Shown: positions 44,779 to 55,330 of the stretch, piece after piece
How positions within the stretch are numbered: position 1 is the stretch's first letter
Layout: each line of letters opens with the position of its first letter
Origin: Microcyclospora pomicola
Lineage: Eukaryota > Ascomycota > Dothideomycetes > Capnodiales
Direction: 5' to 3'
NCBI GenBank assembly: GCA_002786065.1
Contig: NHNY01000030.1
Coordinates: 62,001 to 126,000 of the forward strand
DNA length: 64,000 bases
Notes under the pieces: model-generated
What the model was told of the DNA's origin: nothing
The model's database searches: none
The model's input: only the letters and a program-made list of their open reading frames with translations
Translations under genes and position numbers: made by a program

Positions 44779-45730
44779 CTTGGCGGTTGTGAGGTGGGTG
44801 TGTGGTTTGAGGTGGTTGTTGGGTAAGGTAGATGGGAGTTGTCGAAGTTGCGAGAATAGCACAATCACAGACGAGCATGAGAAGAATCGATTAGAGAATA
44901 TATATACCTACCCACCTCAGGTACCATCAATCACAAGCAACGCCCCGCATTACGACACCGCCCCCACCAGCATGCGCGTCGGTCCACGTGAAGGCAGGGA
45001 GGCATGTGAGCCATTGGGTACCGTCGACCGCCGCAGCACGAAGTGGACGGACTGATGTAACGGATGGCGTCAAGCGGCCCAAACACGACATGAAGCTCTC
45101 AGCTGGACCAGGGCCTAGAATAAACACCGTGTCCCTGCATCGATGGGACAGGCACGGTCGATGAAACGTGCTAGAAGCTTCGTTGGAGCTGCACACGCAG
45201 ATTCTGTAGCGATATCTCACGCTTTCATCTCCTATTGCGCAAGCACGAGATATCATGAGACAGACAGGCTTTTTCACATTATTTGATGCTTCATTCATTC
45301 AGTCACATAGCATGCCGTGGGTTCAATCTTGGAGGTCCAGTGAGTAGGTAAGAATTTGTCTGACGTCGTAGAGTTGTTGGAATAGACGCCGATCGCCCGA
45401 ACCCTGTTACATTTTATGTGCTTGGCATGTAACGCTTGTTATGTCAGGGTGGTCTCGAATGGGTCACAGCCATTGAATTCTGGAATAGGTTCTACTGCGG
45501 TGTACTGTATGATCGTACCTTAAGATCGTACCTGATGTTACCTCACTATAGAAAGCTTGCTATTAAGCGTTTCGTGGCAAGCTTAGCGACCCGCCCTTTA
45601 GTGTGGCTTCAGACGAGGACGTCGTGGTGTGAGGCTGTGCAAGACATGTGGCCGACTTCATAGGTTGTGGCGCGCATCTAGACTCGAACAACCCACCTGC
45701 TTCCGAGTCGACGTCCTTGTCGAGTGAGAC
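44779..45730. other. Divergent intergenic region, CipC-like and esterase-like genes
   Basis: About 0.95 kb. Apart from the TATA box near 44900 I recognise nothing; the frames here have no domains. Confidence 0.4.
44899..44906 (-). promoter_or_regulatory. TATA box of the CipC-like gene
   Basis: TATATATA on the minus strand, about 120 bp upstream of the start codon at 44778. Position and a clean sequence make a core promoter element likely. Confidence 0.5.
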
Positions 45731-46753
45731 ATGGGTCGCCTACCAGTCAAAGCTGACTTCCCGGTCGATGCGACATTGACCATCGTGCCACGTAAGTGCA
45801 GCGGCGAGCGCGTCTATTGATTTCTAGTTGTAGCAAGTTCAGGCGTTCTCAGATCATGATGTGTCTTTACTTGGACTGATGGCAAGCGAGTCGGCAAGCT
45901 TCGTATCCGTCCATACTTTACTTGAGCATCGATTTCGAGATTGTGACGAGCATGCCGCAGCTCTAGGACACAAGACGGCTGACCGTACACAGCGCCCAAT
46001 CATGACCCGCCGACAAACATCCTCATTCTCCTGCACGGTCTGGGGGATACGCACGATTCCTTCACCACGCTAGGCCGTCAGATGAACTTGCCTGAAACGG
46101 CATGCATCTCGGTCCAAGCACCGCAAGGTCTTCTTGATCTCGGAGGATTTCATTGGGGCGACGACATCATCTTCGATTCCAGCAACGCAGGGCTTGACGC
46201 CGATGCGGGATTCAAAGGAGCCACTGCATTACTGAAGATCGTCGTGCAGGACGTGTTGATGCAGAAGTGTGCGTACAAGGCCAGAGAGATCATGCTCTTC
46301 GGATTTGGGCAAGGCGGGATGGCAGCATTGAGTGCAATAGGTGAGACTTCCCCAGCCGTGCTTTTGGCTCCATCCCAAGCATATCTATGCCGAGCGGAAC
46401 TGACTCGACCCACAGTCTCAATGCATGCGGCAGCCACAGATGCCCCTACAGCAGAGTTCGGAGGCGTGATAAGCATTGGCGGCACATTACCAGCCGACTC
46501 TCCTGCATCGCTTACCCCGAAATGCAAGACTCCGATTCTTGTCTGTGCCGGGACCCATCAGTCGTCTGTGACGCCCTCGGCGGAGAGCAAGTTCAAACAT
46601 GTGTTCGAGTCCGTCGATGTCAAGAGGTATCGTCGGCCAGGAGACGGCATGCCGACGAACCGCGATGAGATGCTGCCCATCATGCAGTTCTTCTCTCGCC
46701 GCCTTCGAAGCAGCAAAGGTGTGCCGGAGGGCAGTGTCGAGGTTGCGGAGTGA
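45731..46753 (+). CDS. Acyl-protein thioesterase/carboxylesterase-like protein without the Ser nucleophile
   Basis: Two exons, 45731-45791 and 45993-46753, with a long 201-nt intron (GTAAGT/ACACAG); a CCG codon is rebuilt and gives PPPNHDPPTNILILLHGLGDTHDSF (positions ~20-45); 273 residues. LILLHGLGDTHDSF is the family's oxyanion segment, and SVQAPQGLLDLGGFHW its second strand. The nucleophile elbow, normally GFSQGG, reads GFGQGG, with Gly126 in place of the serine. Near the C-terminus RRPGDGMPTNRDEMLPIMQFF has Asp where a catalytic histidine would be expected, although that alignment is less sure. The rest of the hydrolase core is well kept and uninterrupted. It may be a conserved non-catalytic member of the phospholipase/carboxylesterase family; ligand unknown. 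Confidence 0.85.
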
Positions 46754-47621
46754 ACGGCTGTTATGTGCGCAACGCATATACTGTACACGTCGGCTCCAGG
46801 ATCTCTTCATCCGGCACTCGCGCGAGACATGGGGAGTGGTAGCAGCTCTCTGGAGTCTGGGCACAGATACCGTGTACACGATTCGAGCCCTTATGGCTAG
46901 CTTGTCTCACCGAAGACTATACCGTCGTCAAGGGACTTGTACCGCTATGAAACCTTGCTTGACTACCGGTTGCAGCTCCGACCGTCTGGACTGGAATACG
47001 GTATACAGTAGTTCGTCTGTGCAGCCGCCGTTGCGATGTGGTTGATAGGCTGTGGCTGATCGCACAGGCGGCTACCGTCCGGCACATGATGCTTTGGCTG
47101 CAGCATGCGCATGAAGCATCAATACCACTGCAAGTACTATATGTACATGTGCATCCCACTGTACCCTCGACCTCCATCTTCTCACAGTCTTGTTTACTTA
47201 TCGACTGTCACTATCATCGTCCTCACAATGTGGTGGCCACGCGACATGAATTGAAACAACCCTCGTCATCATCACAAATCCGCCGCACGTGAAAAAGCCG
47301 TTGTTGCCATGGCAAGCGCCTTTGTTTACTCGTCCCCAAATCGTCGACGGATGACCCTGGCACGAAACGACGCAACGCCAAACCCACGCCGCTCGTCCAA
47401 GTAGCGTTGATGATGAGATTGAACGCTCGGGCGCAGACGCAGTATTCAGGAGAGACAATGCGTCGTCGAGAGACCTGAAGTGTTGGCGACCGCAACCCTC
47501 ATCCTCATTCCACCTCCATCACCCCCCAACACCGCCGCATTGTTGCGAACATTCTTTGCGCCGCACTGTCCACGACCCTGTCACATTCCATACCGGTAGC
47601 GATCCCGGCCCATACGCCGAC
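46754..47621. other. Intergenic, GCK kinase promoter
   Basis: About 0.87 kb between two plus-strand genes. No domain-bearing frame is visible. The last 200 bases are C-rich (CACCTCCATCACCCCCC) and probably the kinase leader. Confidence 0.4.
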
Positions 47622-49864
47622 ATGGCTGATGGGTACCAAGTGCTCGAGGAGCTAGGTAGTGAGTCGACCCCCCGGCGCTTACACGCGATCATCCTGAACG
47701 AATGAACTGCGCTGACCGTAGCCTTGCTTTCCCTTCCCCACCAGGCGGCTCCTTCGGCGTCGTCTATCGCGCTCTCGAGAAGGCCACTGGCGAGTACGTC
47801 GCCATCAAGCACATCGACCTCGAAGGCAGCGACGACGATATCCGCGAGATCCAGCAGGAGATCTCGCTGCTCGCCACCTGCCACAGCGACTACGTCACCC
47901 GCTACAAGGCGTCCTTCATCAAGGGCGTCAAGCTATGGATCGTCATGGAGTATCTCGGCGGAGGCAGCTGTCTGGACTTGCTGAAGCCAGGTCCGATGGG
48001 CGAAGGATACATCTCGGTCATCATGCGCGAGCTGCTGCTGGGGCTGGATTACCTACACAACACCGGGAAGATCCATCGCGATATCAAGGCGGCGAACATC
48101 CTGCTCTCCGAGAGCGGGCAGGTCAAGATTGCGGACTTCGGTGTCGCGGCGCAGTTGACCAACATCAAATCCCAGCGCTTGACGTTCGTCGGCACGCCGT
48201 TCTGGATGGCGCCAGAGGTCATCCAAGAAGCCGGATATGACTTTCACGCCGATATTTGGTCGTTGGGTATCACAGCCATGGAGATGGCGCTGGGCGAACC
48301 GCCACGGAGTGATGTCCACCCGATGAAGGTCCTCTTCCTCATCCCCAAAGAAAAGCCTCCACGGCTGGAGGGCAACAGATGGAGCAAGGAGTTCAAGGAG
48401 TTCGTTACGTTGTGCTTGAACAAAAACGCGGACGAGCGACCGACGGCACGAGCATTGCTGAAACACCCATTCATCCGTCGCGCGGGCCGGACGGAGATGT
48501 TACAAGATCTGGTCGTCAAGGCGAAGAGATATGAGCAGAACGGTGGACATCACGAGCGAGACACGAGGTACTATGAAGAAACGCTCAAGGAGATGAACAT
48601 GGTCGATGAGGATGATGAGTGGGTGTTCGATACGATCAAGCCACCGAAGCGACAGATGGCCAAGCACACTGTCAAACGACGAAAGCTGGAACGGATTCCA
48701 TCTGGTAATGGTATGGATGTCGACGAGACCTCAGCTTTGATGGAGGATATGAGCCTCGACGCTTCACCTCTAGGGGAAGTCCCACTCAACATGACTGGAC
48801 TGAACACGCCAATGAAGAGACTGTCCACGATCCAGACACCCAAGCCACGAAGCACAGGTACGCGGAGAGTGTCTGTTCTTACTTCGCGGAAAGTGTCGGT
48901 ATCATCACCTACTGCTCGTCGTGTCAGCCGGCAAGTCTCGGGCAACACACCCACCTCCAGACGTGTGAGTGACCAAGTCAAGCAGCCGCTTGGAGTCAAC
49001 ATGTCGTTCGGCAACTCCACCTCCACAGTCCGGCAGTTCAAACGCGTCTCATCCGGCACATCACCTACTCTCCCTAGCAACTCCCCACAAGATAGCGTTT
49101 TCGACTCGGATGGCGAGAACAAAGCTCCGCCTGCTGCTGCTCCCGTCGCCATTCCTGCCACCAAAGAAGCACTCCTCGGCCGACGCTGTTTCGCCAAAGC
49201 CATCGATCCAGCCTTCCAAGAAGCCTACGCCGCGACTGGAAACCGACAGAATCGGGATACCCTCGGACGGGTCGGCGAGGCATTCTCCGCGCTCGACGAG
49301 CTCGACCCAGAAGGCGAGCTACTGCTGCTGAAAGCCATCATCGACCGGGTGCAAGCCGACCCGAAACTTGCTTCCGTGCTCCTCCCACAACGCATCGCCA
49401 GCGCGCAGCTCGCCTCCCTCCGGCGCTCGCCCTCGAAGCTTCACACGTCAACGATGGACTCGGAAACCACCGCCGTTGCACAGTCGCTCACCCCACTTTC
49501 CTCGCCGACCAAATCCCGCGGTGACGAATACAACAACACCCCCCTCTCCTCCCCCACCAAATCACGCGCTGGCAACGGAAGTCCGACGAAACTCGTGCTG
49601 AACCCGCAAAACCCCCATCTCAAGAAAATGCGCTCGAACCAGAACATGCTGAACGGCAGTCCTGGAAAAAGCGGTTCAGTCAGCAAAACGCCATCGTCCG
49701 CACAGCAGAGCGCGCTTCAAGAGGCGGAGAAGGAGCGCCGCTTGCTCGAGGAGAAGATGCCGGGCGCCACGAGACCGGGCATGGAGCACCTGGGCATGCT
49801 GGCGGATGTGCTGTATGGGCGGTGGACGGAGGGACTGCGGGCGAATTGGAAGGCGGCGGGGTGA
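47622..49864 (+). CDS. Ste20-like serine/threonine kinase, GCK-III (MST3/Sid1) type
   Basis: Exons 47622-47658 (37 nt) and 47745-49864, 718 residues. The splice rebuilds the P-loop ELGSGSFGVVY, which neither exon holds alone. Kinase motifs follow: VAIKHIDLE, IVMEYLGGGSCLDLL, HRDIKAANILL, ADFG, GTPFWMAPEVI, DIWSLGITAMEMA and the terminal helix HPFIRRA. The close packing and the GTPFWMAPE activation loop with its threonine are typical of germinal-centre kinases acting upstream of NDR/LATS kinases in septation and polarity. The long C-terminal half is disordered, with four RRVS/RKVS-type sites (about 385-430) and two near-identical LSSPTKSR blocks (about 593-625). A conserved tail (FQEAYAATGNRQNRDTLGRVG and a final helical block ending YGRWTEGLRANWKA) resembles fungal GCK-III dimerisation regions. 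Confidence 0.94.
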
Positions 49865-51648
49865 TGAGGATTGCCGTGCGGACGGATTGGGAATGTGTAA
49901 CGGGGCCGAGATGCGCATACACCTGAGCTTGGGTATGTATGAGAGGGCCAGGTGGGAGATGATGAGTTTGGGTTTGTTTTGAGATTGCACTTCTAGCGGG
50001 TAAGGTACCTTTGGACATGGCGACAAAAATGCCATTTGTAAATACGTAAAACTTTGGGTCTATGATGATTGTTTGCTTATAAATGTATTCTGATGTACGG
50101 TGGCAATGTTGACCTCGCAGCGAGCTGTAGATTGGAGACGTAGGGTTAGCTTAGGGAAATGTATTGCTACTAGCGAAACACACATGTCACTTTATGTTAT
50201 CGTGAATGTTCAATAAAAGGTAAGGTACATATGATTATGTTCGATCTGAGCAACCTAAAGATCTACGTCGACCATCGAATCAATCGATCTGCCTCACGCG
50301 CGCTGCCACAGCTTATAGACGCTGCGAGGGGAAGGTGAAGTCGGAATACAACATCGTCAAGTCTCAAAGCTCTGTCATTCCAAGGTAGCGTCGTCCATAA
50401 GCCGACGTCAAACCCTAAGACCATCCCGATTCACAACCTCTCACTCAAAGTTCCCCTCTCATCAAACCCTCATGCCCCCGACACATCATCTCGACTCGTA
50501 CCCAGCCTACGCCATACCTGCAGCATCGCACCGGGAACGGACGAAGAGAACGCGCGTGCGATACTGTAGAATCTTCCGCCGAAGCTAATCAGCTTTCCCT
50601 TGCAGCCACTCGTCACGCTGTCAGAATCCTGTACAGTGTTCACCACGAGTAGTAGGCACTGGATTGCCGTCCTTTTCCAGCCTGATAGCCGAGGAATCTC
50701 ATGTAAGACTGCGACTACCATCGATGAGCCGGGTCTAGCTGGCTGGGCGGGCTTTACGGATTGCACTCGATGGCCCACCGGTAACATAGGCCGATTGGCA
50801 CCAGCAAGGCAAGGCTGGAGCTCGACGGCAAGGCATTTTCGTTCTTCGACGATTGACGACCCTGGCTGGGTTATCCCGCTCCTTGGATGGAGTCACATTT
50901 CGATCATGCAAGGGGGTGCTTTTACGCCTGTGCGAGCTGGCTTGCGCGACGCGACTGGGGAAGGGAGCTGCAGTTCAGAGTTCTGGAGGCACGTTCGAGA
51001 GCGCGGTTCGGCCTGAGCGGATCAAGGCTGGTAGTGTTGTAAGGTTCTACCGCGACTGATATGGATGATCCCCTGGTCGTGCACGATTGACTTTGAGATC
51101 ATCGCTGTACGTCCTTTTCTCCAAGGTCACGGGTGGTTTATGCCAGTCGCAGCCCAAAGCCATATCTGGAATGATCGACAAAACATCAGAGTAAAGACGC
51201 TTCGATTATATCAAGCCGGAGGAGCTGAGGAGTGTGTCCACGAGGACGTGGCCGTGGACCATGCAGCTCTCGCGTCTGGAGACGAAGCCAGGGATATTAC
51301 CAAAATCACACGACAAGCAACCGATACCTGTATATTTACGGACCATTGCTTCGACAGGTAAGTCGTATAGAACGACGGGATAATTTCGGACCTCACCGCG
51401 AAGGTAATAACATTTCCACTCATCAAGTGTATTGATATTTTAATCACCCGAACGGCATCTTTGACTTGTCCCAAGCATACTGCCCCACACGTTCGCGTCG
51501 TCTGCTTTACACCCCTTGCTTCCCAACTTACTATCACCTGAGCAAAGATGTGTTCTTTACAGGCCATCTTGTCGAAGTCTTCCTCGAGACGATCGTCACC
51601 GTACATCGCCGGCACCGCTCACTTTGCTGGACCTACGGCGGGATCGAC
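49865..51648. other. Intergenic 1.8 kb
   Basis: Contains the kinase 3' flank and the leader of the secreted Ser/Thr-rich protein. Open frames around 50470-51060 on both strands have no recognisable domain. AT-rich patch at 50030-50260. No RNA gene seen. Confidence 0.4.
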
Positions 51649-53052
51649 ATGATGCACCGACTTCTCCTAATTCTAGGCTTGACGGGCATGATTGCGGCAC
51701 AAGATGTCTGCTCACAGTCGAACTATGCTTCGTTATATTGTTTGGCCAGCAACCCCGAGGCGGCTACAATCTGCACGAACGCCGTGTCGACGTCAACCAC
51801 GACCATCTCGACGACGACCATCTCCTGGATCACCGAGACCGAGACTTCGGATGCAACGTCTCAAGTGGGCGTGGATGTCACGGTCCCAACGTCAATGCTA
51901 GCTGGCATATCCAGCTCTGCTTTGACGACCACCCATACGATCCATTTGACCGAGACCTTGACCCGGACTACCACTGAGCTTACGTCCCCAAGTGCTGAAT
52001 CCGAATCCTCGTCTACAGCAATCTCAAGCCCGCCCTGCTTCCCTGCCTCCGCGCTGTCCCTCATGTCACAGTTGTCACCCTCTGTACTTCGTACAGCCTG
52101 CTCCTGTCTCCACAACCCTCTTCGCTCCACCACGACCACCACCGCATGGATTACCTTCGCGGATACTAGCACGACCACCTTCTTCCTCGGCATCGCCCCG
52201 ACCACGACCCGCCACATCCTCTCCGCCATCCACGCCTCCGTCCCAACCGCCATCCCTACCGCGCTAGACATGACAGCTCCTGGCATCCGCACGTTCCTCA
52301 CCACCGTGACCACTACGCACACCACACTCGTCTCCGCGCCATCGCTCCGCCAAGTCTTCAGCGCGAGCTCAGGCTGCACCGTCTCCGCCTCGGGGAGCAC
52401 GTCGCTCCTGCCAACGTCCATCAGCGACCGAGCCGCCGCCGCCACGCAATGCAAGCGACTGTGCCTCCAGCGCCCCGAATGCGGTAACGTGCTCGTTCAG
52501 AAGCAGGATCCGGAGCAAAGCACAGTCAACCCCAACGCTGCAAACCACGTTACAGCCGCCGGCGGTGCAGCACCCAACATCCGCGTCGGGGGAGGCGTCC
52601 ACTCTCCGCCCGACACCCCTTCAGCTGGCAGCAACCCCGCGCGTGTACAGTGGGGTTCAGCCGGGCATGCGGCGCTCATGCTCGACGACTCTCCGAACGC
52701 GCTGGAAGAATGGCACGCTCCACCCGAAGGCCCAGATAGCTCCCATGGTCCTCCTACTTGGGCGGAAGATCAGGGCCGAACGTGGCCTGGGTCTAGACGG
52801 AGGCGAGCTGCGTCTGCACCGATCGAGAAGGAGGAGGAATGTGAGGAAGAAGAACAAGAGCAGAAGCATCAACAGCAGCAGCAGCAGCAGCAGCAGCATA
52901 ATGCAACGAGTACCACTGACCACGAGGACGTGCGCTGGAAGTGCTGGTTCGTCGCCGGCGCGTTTCAGGAGGCGAGGGAGGTGGGTTGTGGAGGGGCTGA
53001 AGGGGAAAAGGGCGGAGAGGTCTGGGGTTGGGATGTGGTGGGAAGGGAGTGA
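51649..53052 (+). CDS. Secreted Ser/Thr-rich protein with a PAN-like cysteine segment and polyglutamine
   Basis: From ATG 51649 (second ATG three bases later) one frame runs to TGA 53052, 467 residues. A signal peptide (MMHRLLLILGLTGMIAAQ) comes first. Then follow a Thr/Ser-rich region with many TTT and TST runs, likely O-glycosylated, and a cysteine-bearing stretch (CTVSASG...QCKRLCLQRPECGNVLVQ) that resembles the core of fungal PAN/apple-like domains. After about residue 290 the composition changes to Pro/Gly/Ala-rich and then acidic with nine glutamines, and ends Gly/Glu-rich. This second half looks unlike a secreted domain, so the true gene may end or splice near the PAN-like part; I found no convincing donor. 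The family is not identified. Confidence 0.6.
   Translation: MMHRLLLILGLTGMIAAQDVCSQSNYASLYCLASNPEAATICTNAVSTSTTTISTTTISWITETETSDATSQVGVDVTVPTSMLAGISSSALTTTHTIHLTETLTRTTTELTSPSAESESSSTAISSPPCFPASALSLMSQLSPSVLRTACSCLHNPLRSTTTTTAWITFADTSTTTFFLGIAPTTTRHILSAIHASVPTAIPTALDMTAPGIRTFLTTVTTTHTTLVSAPSLRQVFSASSGCTVSASGSTSLLPTSISDRAAAATQCKRLCLQRPECGNVLVQKQDPEQSTVNPNAANHVTAAGGAAPNIRVGGGVHSPPDTPSAGSNPARVQWGSAGHAALMLDDSPNALEEWHAPPEGPDSSHGPPTWAEDQGRTWPGSRRRRAASAPIEKEEECEEEEQEQKHQQQQQQQQQHNATSTTDHEDVRWKCWFVAGAFQEAREVGCGGAEGEKGGEVWGWDVVGRE
52870..52896 (+). repeat. CAG microsatellite coding polyglutamine
   Basis: One CAA followed by eight CAG triplets, in frame with the secreted-protein reading frame (nine Gln). 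Low-complexity tract prone to length change. Confidence 0.85.
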
Positions 53053-53588
53053 GTGTGTGAGTCAGGAGTCGTCTAGTCGGCGTCAATGTTAGGTTTGAGG
53101 GATGTGGTGGTTTGGATTAGAAGTGTTACTGGGATGGGAGCAAGCATGGGACGTGAAGAGGGAGAAAGGCAGACACATTTTAGAGACATTCACAGCTGTT
53201 GGTCTTATGTCTGCATAGGGGCCACTTGAGATCCTTCAAGACTTTGACAATCTTCTTCATACGGCCAAGTAGAGAAAAGTGACATGAACACGAAGTAATT
53301 CACATGAGAAGTGGCAAAGTTTGAAATCATTTTCATTCCTCGCAGAGACAGAAACTGAATCCCATCATAGCTGCAAGGCTGACTCGTCGGGTGCAGAAGA
53401 GTCTGTCGTCTTCCCTGTTTGACCCTGGCATGAATCTATGTCGTGAACTCGTTGGATTTGATCGGTTGAAACCCAGTATGCAAATGTGTCTCGCTGGCAC
53501 ACCTCATTGCCGCCTCGAAACGTATCCTAACTCGGAGAGGATATACTCCACCCCCATATCTCGCGTGCTGATAAACGCTCCACCTGTC
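53053..53588. other. Convergent 3' region
   Basis: About 0.54 kb between facing stop codons of the secreted protein and the WW-like protein. No feature seen. Confidence 0.35.
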
Positions 53589-54661
53589 TCAGGACGTGTA
53601 AAAGTCCATGCGCTTCTTGCGCTTCTTCTCCTTGTTCCGCTCGCGAATCGCCGCCAGCTCCTTCTTGGAGAGTTTCTGGTTGCGTCGCTCCTCCTTGAGT
53701 GACACCCCGCCGTGCGAGTTGGCCGCCGCGTCGATGTTGCTGCCGTACGCGTCCATCTGGCGGCCGGCTTTCTGGAACGCGCTGTGGCGGTCCGCCGACT
53801 GCTCGCCGCTCTGGAACCGGCCCGTGCGCGTGTTGAAGGTTCCCGTGATCACGTAGTCGCCGTGGCGCTGCGACGCGGGCACGATGCCTTGGCGCGATTG
53901 CTCCTCGGCGTGCTCGCGGGCGCGTTGCGCGTCGTGCCAGCGGGCGTAGTCGGCGTTTGGATCGTAGCTGCCGTGGATCTTTGGGTTGTACCCCTTGTAC
54001 TCTTCGACCGCAGGGGCGGCGGCTGCGGGCTGTGCGGGAGCTGTGGCTAAATCATGTCAGTTTGAATATTGGTTGGAGGCTCAAGATGTCGCAGCGGCAA
54101 CTTACCCTGCTCGGTTGATGGCTGCTGTAGCCCTGCGACCAGATCTGGGCCCTGTCTCGCGGTATCCCAGATCCAGTACGCTTCCGGCGGCTCCGTATAC
54201 AGCCACGCTTGGGTGTCAATGTGCATATAATAAAACGTATGCCCATCTTCGCTGAAGATTTTGTACCAGCGGTATTTCTCAATCTGAGCCGCCTGCTCGT
54301 CTACTGACGCAGACAGAGGCGATTGGTCCTACGTTCGCGTGTTAGCAGACGTGCAAGAGGACGAAGACACGCGACCAGCTTGCAGTACCACGGCAGTGGC
54401 GGATGGCTGTGGCGAGTGGTCCGGCTCCGGCTCCGGCTCCGGGTCCAGTTCTCCGTCTTCCTTGGAATCCGGTTGGGTTGCTGCTTCCACCTTTGGGCTG
54501 TTAGCAGACGAAAAAGTCGACAATGGTTGAATATGTATCGAGGGAGAGAGTGGCACGTGATGTGAGCAGCGGTGTTGATATCTGATGCTCATACACGGCC
54601 GACATACCTGGGCATCTCCCGTGGCAGCACCTTTGATTTTGAAATCATCGGTGTCCGTCAT
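53589..54661 (-). CDS. WW-like domain protein with basic C-terminus, possible RNA-processing factor
   Basis: Four exons on the minus strand: 54661-54608, 54490-54389, 54328-54106 and 54046-53589; 278 residues. Phase fixes the second exon's acceptor at CCCAAAG, the second AG after a CTAAC branch. After an acidic start with an EPEPEPD run, exon 3 holds a WW-like fold (YRWYKIFSEDGHTFYY...TEPPEAYWIWD) in which the second tryptophan is not conserved. Exon 4 has YNPKIHGSYDPNADYARWHD, TFNTRTGRFQ, RQMDAY..NIDAAAN and SLKEERRNQKLSKKELAAIRE, ending in a strongly basic helix (RNKEKKRKKR). Acidic/WW/basic-helix proteins of this form in fungi are often splicing-associated; that role is inference. No enzyme motif. 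Confidence 0.8.
54421..54442. repeat. GGCTCC hexanucleotide repeat
   Basis: Short run of CCGGCT/CTCCGG units inside exon 2 of the WW-like gene; on the minus strand it encodes the Glu-Pro repeat. Confidence 0.7.
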
Positions 54662-55330
54662 GTTGGATATACTGGGATGTGAATGCTGATGAAGTTGCTG
54701 TTGTGGCAATGTGCGGACGAAGTGAAGGACTGAAGTCGAGATTATATCGTGCTGGCGTCGATTGTTATGCTTATGTAATGCTCACGCACACGTGATCAGG
54801 GTTGTCTGCTGACAGCGTGATCTTCACGTTAGGTTTTTGGATAGGATATGGTGAAGTTTGTGATCGAAGTGAGACATGATGGGACAATAGGGTGCATCTG
54901 GATCTATTGATGATATTATACACGCCGGAGTCCCAAACCCTCTAGCAAGCTGTCCTACGTATCATAACCACCTGCCACCATGCTACTTTCCACGTGTTCA
55001 TGTATGGAACCTAACCAATTGTCGTAGTCGAAAAGTGAACAAAGCTCATGCCCGCGGAGGTCAGGCCTTAAGGGTGTGTCAAGACCGTCAAAACCAGAAA
55101 GTAGATGTCGTAATTGGTGACATCGCAGAGCAACCTCCAAATGCTATCCGCCTGATCGTGGTCCGCAGAGTTTCATGTCTTGTTCTGAGAACCAGTCATC
55201 CGAATGTCGTTGTACTTTCGTTGCGTAGACGCCATCCCAGCCCGACTCTACATGACTTCTTCTCTGCCCTCTTGCATGGACCTTCAACCTCCCACGTGTC
55301 ACGCGATCACCTTCCCAATTCACTCTCCGC
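54662..55330. other. Intergenic, WW-like gene promoter
   Basis: About 0.67 kb between two minus-strand genes: promoter of the WW-like gene and 3' flank of the type II membrane protein gene. No gene recognised. Confidence 0.4.

Noticed and set aside
51992-52267. Second frame within the Ser/Thr-rich gene
   Set aside because: Pro/Ser-rich alternative frame typical of low-complexity codons.
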